Source: VXNE01 sp964518405
GTDB lineage: Bacteria; Pseudomonadota; Gammaproteobacteria; Pseudomonadales; Azotimanducaceae
Length of the DNA stretch: 12,689 nucleotides
Direction: 5' to 3'
Assembly: GCA_964518405.1 (NCBI GenBank)
Contig: CAZFGB010000127.1
Span: 1 to 12,689, forward strand
In this document: in pieces, positions 7,039-12,689 of the stretch
How positions within the stretch are numbered: position 1 is the stretch's first letter
Layout: the number at the start of each line of letters is the position of its first letter
Translations under genes and position numbers: made by a program
Notes under the pieces: model-generated
The model's input: the letters and a program-made list of their open reading frames with translations, nothing else
Database searches by the model: none
What the model was told of the DNA's origin: nothing

Positions 7039-8838
7039 TCAGCCCCGATCGATACGGTAGAGCGCAAACGGAAGCGGAGCGAACTCGACCGCGATATTCA
7101 GTTCGGTCAGCATCTTCTGGCTGACAAAGCGGGACGGTGCAAAGACCAAGTGCCGCTTCGTTGTGTCGGCTGCCGCGAACGCCTTCGCGCGGGTCAACGT
7201 CAGCGCCGCGTCGGGCGACTTGAGCCAGTCCAGATCGGGCCTGTAGATCAGCCACACATGCTGGCCTTCCGCTTCTCCGACGTAGTAGTCCTTCTCGCGA
7301 AAAGCCCCCGCTTTTGAAACACGGTTCGTCGCCATGTGAAACAGAGCGGCGGCAAGACCGTCCCATGGTGGCAATGCACTTCCGGTGAGCAAATTGTCGA
7401 GTTCAATTGGATCACCGAGTGTGCAATAGGTGAAAGCCCCGCCAAGACCCTCAGTCCGCTCCGTGACCGACTTTTCGCCATTGACGACCAATTCGCCGTC
7501 CTTCACCGATTTGCTGACTTTGTCATATGCGTGGCCGTGCAGGTTGTCGATTGCTTCAATGTCCCGCAGTAAGTTGTGCGAGCCCTTCAAACTCGACCAC
7601 GTGATCTTTTTTCGCAGTAACTCTGTTTTCTGGTTGCCAGCGAATGAGTATCCTCGAATCATTCGCCTAACTCGCTCCGCGGTCAGACGATCGGCATAGT
7701 CCTCCATTTCAACCAGTATGAACCGGCGGTTTCCTCCGTCGCGCTTGTTTGCTTCAAGAACAGCGTGAGCGGTGGTTCCCGTACCCGCAAACGAATCGAT
7801 CACAACGCTGCGCTGACTGGTTGCGACTTCGATGATCCGCCTTATCAGACCAACTGGTTTAGGCGCGTGGATCCGAAGTTCCGATTCATCATATTCGTGA
7901 AAAACCTCCAACAGGTGCTTCTTTGAATACTCCGTATCTCCGACTTCATGGGATGTCCATAACGTCATGGGGACCAATCCCTTGGCCTCGTCGCGATACT
8001 GTTTGATTCTCGGCCTGCCGTCCCCGCTTCGTGGCCAATAAACGCGATTCTCAAACTTTAGCCTTTCGAACTCCGGTTCAATCGCGCCCCAGCAGCGGCC
8101 CTTCGGTGGTTTCAATATCACTCCAGTGGGAGTCTTTATGTCGTAAACTTGGTTCTTTCGATACCCTTGTGCCGAGAAAGGGATCGACGCCCACGGGCCG
8201 CGCGGATCGTTGTCGGGATTCGAGTACCCAGCCTCGCTTGGCCGCAGGAGATTGCGATACAGCTTCCAAGTGTCTCGATGTGCTCTCGCGTATACCAAAA
8301 CATGATCGAAGCTGGGCGATAGAGCTGCCCGATTTTCTCGCGACGTTCGCTTTTGCCATGCGATCTGGCCCACGCAGCAATCTGCGCCGAATATTTCGTC
8401 AAGTAAATGCCTCGCTCGATGGACTTCATTGTCATCGAGCGTCACCCAAATGCTGCCTGCCTCGGACAACAGATCTGAAAGCAACCGCAGTCTTGGCCAC
8501 ATCATGGCGCACCACTTGTCGTGGCGCAGTCCGTCCTCGATTCCGACCGGATTGGCGTCCAGCCATTCCCTGATCATGGGAGCGTTGACGTTGTCGCTGT
8601 AGCACCACCCCTCATTGCCGGTGTTGTAGGGCGGATCGATGAAAATGCAATCGACCTTGCCCGCGTAAAGCGGCAGGAGCGCTTTCAGGGCGTGTAGATT
8701 GTCGCCGTGGACGATCTGGTTGCCGTCCAGCGACGGTTCTCCGATTCCCTTGTCTGCGTGAATTTCCAAGGGCCGGAACGGAACTGACAGGTGGTGGTTG
8801 AAGACGAACTCCTTGCCCTTGAAATTGAGTTCAGTCAC
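7039..8838 (-). CDS. mod: Type III DNA methyltransferase, Mod subunit (N6-adenine)
   Basis: A 599-residue modification and recognition subunit that transfers a methyl group from S-adenosylmethionine to adenine N6 on one strand and gives the complex its sequence specificity. Motif IV DPPY is at 68-71 (within IFIDPPYNTGN). The SAM-binding motif I FAGTGTT is at 350-356. This order, catalytic motif first, marks the beta class typical of Type III Mod. The variable part between (about 160-290) should hold the target recognition domain, so the recognised site cannot be read from motifs. The start is GTG, with GGAG seven bases upstream, and its GTGA overlaps the stop of a small upstream frame. The C-terminal part (about 400-599) resembles the Res-interacting region of Mod proteins. 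No repeat tract suggesting phase variation is visible. Confidence 0.95.
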   Translation of the reverse strand: MTELNFKGKEFVFNHHLSVPFRPLEIHADKGIGEPSLDGNQIVHGDNLHALKALLPLYAGKVDCIFIDPPYNTGNEGWCYSDNVNAPMIREWLDANPVGIEDGLRHDKWCAMMWPRLRLLSDLLSEAGSIWVTLDDNEVHRARHLLDEIFGADCCVGQIAWQKRTSRENRAALSPSFDHVLVYARAHRDTWKLYRNLLRPSEAGYSNPDNDPRGPWASIPFSAQGYRKNQVYDIKTPTGVILKPPKGRCWGAIEPEFERLKFENRVYWPRSGDGRPRIKQYRDEAKGLVPMTLWTSHEVGDTEYSKKHLLEVFHEYDESELRIHAPKPVGLIRRIIEVATSQRSVVIDSFAGTGTTAHAVLEANKRDGGNRRFILVEMEDYADRLTAERVRRMIRGYSFAGNQKTELLRKKITWSSLKGSHNLLRDIEAIDNLHGHAYDKVSKSVKDGELVVNGEKSVTERTEGLGGAFTYCTLGDPIELDNLLTGSALPPWDGLAAALFHMATNRVSKAGAFREKDYYVGEAEGQHVWLIYRPDLDWLKSPDAALTLTRAKAFAAADTTKRHLVFAPSRFVSQKMLTELNIAVEFAPLPFALYRIDRG

Positions 8839-8994
8839 GCCCCGACTCCGCCTGACTCGCGTTTTCTCGCAGCCATGTGACGCGCGACCGCCAGCGCCTC
8901 GCTCCTATACTGCGCAATCATCGATCTTGACCCGAAGCATCCTCGTGCACGGCCTCCATGCCAATGCGTGCTGCCGGAAGGCGTACGTGTTCAT
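8835..8994 (-). pseudogene. Overlapping small frames resembling antitoxin N-terminal remnants
   Basis: The gap between higA and mod is filled by short coupled frames. A 29-residue frame (8994-8905, MNTYAFRQHALA...) starts in an ATGA overlapping the higA stop. A 13-residue frame (8959-8918, MEAVHEDASGQDR) ends in an ATGA shared with a 28-residue frame (8921-8835, MIAQYRSEALAVARHMA...), whose stop overlaps the GTG of mod. The 28-residue frame resembles the antitoxin encoded at 11016-11333 (MSKQYKSEALAAAHEAA); the first 33 bases match at 25 positions. The first two frames joined by a frameshift would also resemble that N-terminus. I read this as one or two decayed antitoxin genes. They may still serve as coupling leaders for mod. 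The helix-turn-helix part is absent. Confidence 0.4.
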
Positions 8995-9296
8995 CCCGTC
9001 GCGTGCAGGTCCCCGCCGACTTTCAGTGTGGGCAGCCGGGCAATCTTCGCGCCATTCTTCTGTTCCGCGCAGCGCAACTCGTAGAGCTTTTGAAGGTTGA
9101 GCCAGAATTCGCCCGAGGTGCCGAAAAAACGCCCCAAGCGTAGTGCCGTATCGCCGGTGATGGAACGCCGGCCGTTGAGAATCTCGGTTATGCGATTGAC
9201 GGGCACCTCGATCTGCCTGGCAAGTTCCGCCGCGCTCATGCTGAGCGCGTCGAGGTCCTCTCGCAACGTCTCACCCGGATGTATGGGTTCACGCAT
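8991..9296 (-). CDS. higA: HigA-type antitoxin, Xre helix-turn-helix
   Basis: A 101-residue DNA-binding antitoxin that neutralises the HigB toxin and usually represses its own operon. The sequence is typical of the HigA/VapI group: MREPIHPGE at the start, a helix-turn-helix around 20-45 (MSAAELARQIEVPVNRITEI, then LNGRRSIT), and the group's signature TALRLGRFFGTS followed by FWLNLQKLYEL. The ATG at 9296 follows AGGGGG at a good spacing; an upstream in-frame start at 9335 would overlap higB and lacks family support. It follows higB by 13 bp, the usual toxin-first order for hig loci. Its stop overlaps the ATG of the next small frame, which suggests that translation continues toward mod. Confidence 0.93.
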   Translation of the reverse strand: MREPIHPGETLREDLDALSMSAAELARQIEVPVNRITEILNGRRSITGDTALRLGRFFGTSGEFWLNLQKLYELRCAEQKNGAKIARLPTLKVGGDLHATG

Positions 9297-9309
9297 GTCA
9301 TACCCCCTG

Positions 9310-9591
9310 TCAATGGTAGTCCACGATTTCGACATCGGTCGGACCGGAACTGGCCTCTGGCCATTTGAAACAGATTCGCCACTGGTCGTTGATGCGAATG
9401 CTCCACTGTCCCTTGCGCCGACCCTTCAGCGCCTGCAGACGGTTGCCGGGGCGCGCCAGATCGCCCAGCCGTGTGGCGGCATCGAGCTGGTCGAGCTTGC
9501 GCGAGGCGGTCCGGGCAAAGCCCGAGAAGGCCGCGACCCGCCGTCCCCTGTAGAATGCCGCCGTCTTCCGGTCAGCGAAGCCGACAATCAC
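9310..9591 (-). CDS. higB: HigB-type toxin, RelE superfamily mRNA interferase
   Basis: A 93-residue toxin expected to cleave mRNA at the ribosome when HigA is lost. Family hallmarks are clear: FADRKTAAFY near the N-terminus, ARTASRKLDQLDAATRLGDL in the middle, then PGNRLQALKG, and the strongly conserved end GQWSIRINDQWRICFKW...VEIVDYH. Length is normal and nothing is truncated. The start codon is GTG at 9591, preceded by a modest GGAA; no ATG is available. Transcribed just before higA. A candidate promoter lies 28-57 bp upstream of the start codon (9619-9648), in the short gap after the HEPN-like gene. Confidence 0.93.
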   Translation of the reverse strand: MIVGFADRKTAAFYRGRRVAAFSGFARTASRKLDQLDAATRLGDLARPGNRLQALKGRRKGQWSIRINDQWRICFKWPEASSGPTDVEIVDYH

Positions 9592-9618
9592 AGCGTATTC
9601 CGTTTCCGCATCCTTCGC

Positions 9619-9648
9619 ACCCTACCGGCTGCGTCCGCGTTACGTCAA
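9619..9648 (-). promoter_or_regulatory. Candidate promoter for higBA
   Basis: On the minus strand, TTGACG (9648-9643) is followed after 18 bases by TAGGGT (9624-9619). The -35 box is five of six to consensus; the -10 box is only three of six. A start near 9612 would leave a leader of about 20 bases before the higB GTG. Position is good, strength doubtful. Confidence 0.35.
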
Positions 9649-9655
9649 GCATAAC

Positions 9656-10975
9656 TCATCCGGCGCCCTCCCGGTCCAGGAGATTTGCCTGGTCCGCGGC
9701 GCGGTCGTCATCGCGACGGGAGGACAAAGCTCGCCAAGGAACCGCTTCCGGCCTCCCGAGTCCCCCGAAATGCGATGCGATTCGGTCGACATATTCGCCT
9801 TCGTACCCAATACGCCTCAACAGCAACAATTCCACATACCGCAGAGCCAGTTGCGCGGCCTCATGGTAGGCGCCATCGGAGACGGGCGCTTCCGCCTGCG
9901 GATGAACAAGGCTGTTTCGCAGGTCCACAATCGCTCGCGGGCCAAGGTGGTGCTTGCCGTTCAGGAATCTCGTCAACTCATGGCAGGCCGTGGGCAATTC
10001 GGGACTGACCCTGGCCGCTCTGAGCGCTACGCTTATCCGTCTGCCCGCAGCCCCCCGCTTGCCCTCGAATTTGTCCCAGTCCTCTTTCGACAGAGACGTG
10101 AACGCCAATCTTTCAAGCGCGGCTTGAGCCAACACAATGGACGTGGGCGGATACTTTGACTCGTTTGCCGCGAAATACCATTGCAATGCCGGGCGAAGTG
10201 GATCGTCTTTGAACGGCCCATCGATCTTCAGTGCGCGACAAAAACCGGCGAACGCCTCGGGCAACCAGAGATGAATGTTCGGCCGAGGGAGCCAGGTTGT
10301 CAGTCCGCCCCAACGCAAGGTCGAACGGCAGCCCCACTGCTTCCACGCGGATTTTCCGTTCTCGTCGATTCCCGACGCGAGGGCCACGCCACAACTTCCC
10401 CCTCGCGCAAAGGACAAGAACCACCAGAGCGCCAGCAACAGACTCTCGGCATCGTCGGCAGTGAATGGCTGGCCGTTCAAGCGCGTGATGGCGCCCTCAT
10501 GTGTCAGGCCATAACCGCCATCGGAATCCAGTTGCTTGACGATTTCGCGAAATTGCTCGCGCGGGTTGATCTCGATTTGCCATGGTGCGGCGGTCAATGT
10601 CACGGAATCGTACAGCGCCGGGAAGTTGACGATGTCGAAACGCACGGACGAGAGGTCTTTCCCGGTCTTGAACACCGTCACGGGCATCTGCACCAGCATG
10701 ACCGTGATCGAGGTCGATTTTCCCAACTCGACCCTTACGGTCCTTGCCCGGAAGCCAGGGCCGCCGGGAAGACGAAGCAGGGTTTCTTGTCCAGGACCAT
10801 AGAGACTTGAGACAACGGCTGGCGGATTGTCGGGAAAGGTCAGAAACACCCTTGGCGCGGGCGACAAACGCATCTCGGCTCTGGCGTCAGCCGGGATCCA
10901 GATATCGCTTCCGGTCCCGAGACTCGCTTCCACCGTCCCTTCCATCAATGGAATGGCAACATTCCCACATCGCAT
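9656..10975 (-). CDS. HEPN-like domain protein with RNxxxH motif, putative defence effector
   Basis: A 439-residue protein of a family usually left uncharacterised. The N-terminal third (1-130) looks beta-rich. A middle region (about 170-295) carries a conserved-looking block: FTADDAESLLLALWWFLSFA, then GCGVALASG-like glycines, many Trp, and VLAQAALERLAF. I recall this layout from proteins annotated as YopA-central-domain-like. The C-terminal part (about 280-415) is helical and contains R353-N-S-L-V-H358, matching the RNxxxH ribonuclease motif of HEPN domains, followed by GYEGEY and VPW typical of HEPN proteins such as the ApeA group. RNA cleavage in response to infection is inference. It starts 40 bp after the antitoxin gene at 11016-11333, probably in the same transcript. 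ATG at 10975, with GGTGAG close upstream. Confidence 0.85.
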   Translation of the reverse strand: MRCGNVAIPLMEGTVEASLGTGSDIWIPADARAEMRLSPAPRVFLTFPDNPPAVVSSLYGPGQETLLRLPGGPGFRARTVRVELGKSTSITVMLVQMPVTVFKTGKDLSSVRFDIVNFPALYDSVTLTAAPWQIEINPREQFREIVKQLDSDGGYGLTHEGAITRLNGQPFTADDAESLLLALWWFLSFARGGSCGVALASGIDENGKSAWKQWGCRSTLRWGGLTTWLPRPNIHLWLPEAFAGFCRALKIDGPFKDDPLRPALQWYFAANESKYPPTSIVLAQAALERLAFTSLSKEDWDKFEGKRGAAGRRISVALRAARVSPELPTACHELTRFLNGKHHLGPRAIVDLRNSLVHPQAEAPVSDGAYHEAAQLALRYVELLLLRRIGYEGEYVDRIASHFGGLGRPEAVPWRALSSRRDDDRAADQANLLDREGAG

Positions 10976-11015
10976 GATCTCACCGTATGCAGCGAAAACT
11001 TGGCTTCTTGCGCCG

Positions 11016-11333
11016 TCACGCGACGGCGCCCAATCCGTTCTTCGCCACCAGCGTCAGCAGCTTCAAAGACGCGCCCCGCGGCCGCTTTTCGCCGCGCTCC
11101 CACTGGCTCACCAGACTCGCGGTCACGTTGAGATAACGCGCGAACACCGCCTGGCTCGCGTTCTCGCGGAGCCGCAGCGCCCGTATGTCCTCCGCCGACA
11201 TCGCCTCCACGGGCGTCAGGCACATCTCGTCGAACACGCGCATGGTTTTCTTGGACATGACGCTGGCCTCGGCCAGACCGAGTGCCGCCTCGTGCGCTGC
11301 GGCCAGCGCCTCACTCTTGTACTGCTTGCTCAT
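11016..11333 (-). CDS. Xre-family antitoxin (HigA2/NadS-like), partner of upstream RelE-type toxin
   Basis: A 105-residue antitoxin. The N-terminal 45 residues (MSKQYKSEALAAAHEAALGL, then MSKKTMRVFDEMCLTPVE) are the segment characteristic of this group. A helix-turn-helix follows at about 48-98, including ASQAVFARYLNVTASLVSQW and ERGEKRPRG. It should bind and silence the toxin encoded just before it and repress their shared promoter. The ATG at 11333 has GAGGTG seven bases upstream and lies inside the toxin gene, a 23-bp overlap that couples their translation. The family assignment is firm; the exact subfamily name is from memory of similar pairs (COG2944 with COG4737). Confidence 0.92.
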   Translation of the reverse strand: MSKQYKSEALAAAHEAALGLAEASVMSKKTMRVFDEMCLTPVEAMSAEDIRALRLRENASQAVFARYLNVTASLVSQWERGEKRPRGASLKLLTLVAKNGLGAVA

Positions 11334-11700
11334 CGCATTTCACCTCGATAATCGCTCCAACCGCCTGCGCCGCCGCGAGGCCGTCCTGGTCCAGCGACAG
11401 GTATTCGTCGGCCAGCAACCGGAAGGTCGCCAGCTCGTCCCGCCGCAGGTTGTCCCGGTCGCTCTTGGCGAACCCGTAGACGAAAAACGCCAGTTCGCCC
11501 CGGCGGAACAGCACGATCGTTCGGAACCCGCCGGACCGGCCGCCGCCCTTGCGCGCAATGCGCTGCTTGATGACGCCGCCTCCGAGGTCCGCGTCGATCA
11601 GGCCGCTGCGGGCGCGGCCGATCGCCTCGCACAACGCGCCGTCCTCCAGTCCCTCGCGATTCGCGAAACGCGCGAACGCCTTGGTCTTGAACGTCTGCAA
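11311..11700 (-). CDS. RelE/ParE-superfamily toxin (COG4737-like)
   Basis: A 129-residue toxin expected to cleave or block translated mRNA. It shows the pattern of the Gp49-like RelE group: FKTKAFARFA at the start, LIDADLGGGVIKQRIA in the middle, then GRSGGFRTIVLF, and FVYGFAKSDRDNL followed by DELATFRLLA. Length is normal for the group. The best start is TTG at 11700, because an in-frame stop lies 30 bases upstream and no ATG or GTG gives the right N-terminus. A good promoter and a pair of repeats sit just upstream. The antitoxin gene begins within its last codons. It is the second complete toxin-antitoxin pair on this strand within about 2.5 kb. Confidence 0.9.
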   Translation of the reverse strand: MQTFKTKAFARFANREGLEDGALCEAIGRARSGLIDADLGGGVIKQRIARKGGGRSGGFRTIVLFRRGELAFFVYGFAKSDRDNLRRDELATFRLLADEYLSLDQDGLAAAQAVGAIIEVKCDEQAVQE

Positions 11701-11732
11701 TCCGTGCCCCGCGAGCGCCTGCCATCACGGCA

Positions 11733-11760
11733 ATTCTATAGCACCGAGTGCGGGTGTCCA
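11733..11760 (-). promoter_or_regulatory. Sigma-70-like promoter for the RelE/Xre operon
   Basis: On the minus strand, TGGACA (11760-11755) and TAGAAT (11738-11733) are separated by 16 bases. Each box matches consensus at five of six positions. Transcription would begin near 11726, about 25 bases before the TTG start of the toxin. This is the best promoter seen in the window. Confidence 0.55.
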
Positions 11761-11768
11761 AAGCACCG
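11740..11768. promoter_or_regulatory. Paired AGCACCG repeats, candidate antitoxin operator
   Basis: AGCACCG occurs at 11740-11746 and 11762-11768, 22 bp or about two helical turns apart, flanking the -35 box of the toxin promoter. The first copy is also part of a short palindrome, GCAC-CGA-GTGC (11741-11751). This fits autorepression by the Xre antitoxin; binding itself is inference. Confidence 0.4.
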
Positions 11769-11782
11769 CATGGGCAATGGAC

Positions 11783-12689
11783 TCATTGGGAATCGCCTTG
11801 ACCGCCGACCGTAGTGCCGCCCCCGGACTTCAACTGCCGGTTCAGACGCGCGAGCGGTTCCGAGAACGCCTCCTCCAGCTTGACGATGTGCTGGCACAGC
11901 CACTCGATGATCGCCGGCCAGTTCTCGTTGTCATAACCGTCGAACGGTTGTGCGAGGGAGATTCGGCTCGCCTTCTTGTCGTCCAGCCTTTGCCAATGGA
12001 GTTCCGCGCCAAAACGCCCTTCAATATCCTGCCTCTTCCTTTCCAGCCGATCGAAAATCCACTTGTTCTCGCTGGCCTCTGCGCGTGCAAGGTACAGTTC
12101 AACGCGCGCCGCGTTTTTCTGAAAGATCAGGCTGAACGTGCAGTTGGACACGCCGGTGGCGCTGCTTAGCCAGTGTTCCTTGGAAGGACTGATGTTGGCG
12201 AATCGTGCAACGCCGCGGGCGCGCAGTTCCTCCAGCGTCCTGGTCCAGAACGCCCGCCGCAACTCGTGGCGGCGCTTTTGGGTGCTCTGCACAGACTTTT
12301 CCTCGGATTCCTTCGCCGCCATTCCGATCATGTAATCCGCCGCTTCGGGAGTCGGGATGATCTGCTGCAGATCGATCAGAAGTTCCTCTCCCAGGCTGTA
12401 CGGCAACACCCTGAAACACTGCACTTGGATCCCGTGACCGATCAGCCAGAGTACGGTCGCGGTGACTTCCTTGCGAAAGTTCGCCGCGACCAGTACGAAT
12501 CGCTGCTCGTTGCCCGTGTTCAGCACCGTGTCGTCGAGATCTTCGACGTCAAGAAACTCGCACAGGTTCGTCACGGCGTTCTGCCCGTCGAACCACCGGT
12601 CGAGATACTTCTGGTAGATCTCGACGATGTCCGCCTTCTTCAGGCTGGAGCAATAGGCCACGTACTTGAGTGCCTGCCACACCACGTCG
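11783..12689 (-). CDS. DUF4268 domain protein, N-terminus cut by window edge
   Basis: The reading frame is open to the right edge, so the 5' end is missing; the two GTG codons at 12680-12685 are internal valines, not starts. The first visible residues, DVVWQALKYVAYCSSL, match the tail of the nuclease-like N-terminal domain that family members usually carry. Its catalytic residues would be outside the window. The DUF4268 domain spans about residues 146-285 counted from 12685: FWTRTLEELRARG, then VELYLARAEASENKWIFDRL, then IEGRFGAELHWQRL. The last ~15 residues are a Gly-rich tail. The family is often found among restriction and defence genes, but its activity is not established. It is followed after 82 bp by the RelE-type toxin gene on the same strand. 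Confidence 0.85.
   Translation of the reverse strand, partial: DVVWQALKYVAYCSSLKKADIVEIYQKYLDRWFDGQNAVTNLCEFLDVEDLDDTVLNTGNEQRFVLVAANFRKEVTATVLWLIGHGIQVQCFRVLPYSLGEELLIDLQQIIPTPEAADYMIGMAAKESEEKSVQSTQKRRHELRRAFWTRTLEELRARGVARFANISPSKEHWLSSATGVSNCTFSLIFQKNAARVELYLARAEASENKWIFDRLERKRQDIEGRFGAELHWQRLDDKKASRISLAQPFDGYDNENWPAIIEWLCQHIVKLEEAFSEPLARLNRQLKSGGGTTVGGQGDSQ

Noticed and set aside
7035..7067. TTG at 7067 as the start of res
   Set aside because: It would overlap mod by 29 bp and add 11 residues without family support. The GTG at 7034 is better placed, though the TTG is not excluded.
8798..9100. 100-residue plus-strand frame across mod start, the remnant region and higA end
   Set aside because: Antisense to two firm genes and Arg/Ser-rich with no motif.
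11330..11761. 143-residue minus-strand frame overlapping the RelE-type toxin
   Set aside because: Alternative frame of the toxin gene; the frame at 11311-11700 has the family motifs.
1..12689. CRISPR array, insertion sequence or transposase
   Set aside because: No regularly spaced repeat series and no transposase-like protein were found on either strand.

Overview
The window looks like one end of a genomic or defence island from a GC-rich bacterium, most likely a proteobacterium. That guess rests on GC-rich coding DNA, strong Shine-Dalgarno sites, and families (P4-like integrases, HigBA, RelE/Xre pairs) that are common there. The sequence alone does not name the species. No rRNA, tRNA, CRISPR array or insertion sequence is visible.

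Left part (1-2844, plus strand): a repeat-rich leader precedes two overlapping tyrosine recombinase genes in tandem. Both keep the full catalytic set, so they are plausibly the integration module of the island. Next comes one plus-strand gene of unknown function (3077-4219). It is visibly more A/T-rich than its neighbours and has little upstream signal, as expected of acquired cargo.

Right part (4422-12689, all minus strand): reading in the direction of transcription, there is a DUF4268 protein cut by the window edge, a RelE-type toxin with its Xre antitoxin, a protein with a C-terminal HEPN-like RNxxxH motif, a HigB toxin with its HigA antitoxin, a 150-bp stretch of small overlapping frames that look like antitoxin remnants, and a Type III restriction-modification system (mod then res). 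The unknown gene and res converge on a short non-coding stretch (4220-4421) holding a palindrome and a perfect hairpin.

How they may work together: Mod and Res form a complete Type III system, an N6-adenine methyltransferase plus a helicase-nuclease. The two toxin-antitoxin pairs could stabilise the island or act in abortive defence. The HEPN-like protein is a candidate RNA-targeting defence effector. Gaps are short (40-80 bp) or overlapping along the whole minus-strand run, and recognisable promoters appear only before the two toxin genes. This suggests two or three transcription units. The least explained items are the 380-residue plus-strand protein, the HEPN-like protein between the two toxin-antitoxin pairs, and the coupled small frames between higA and mod.
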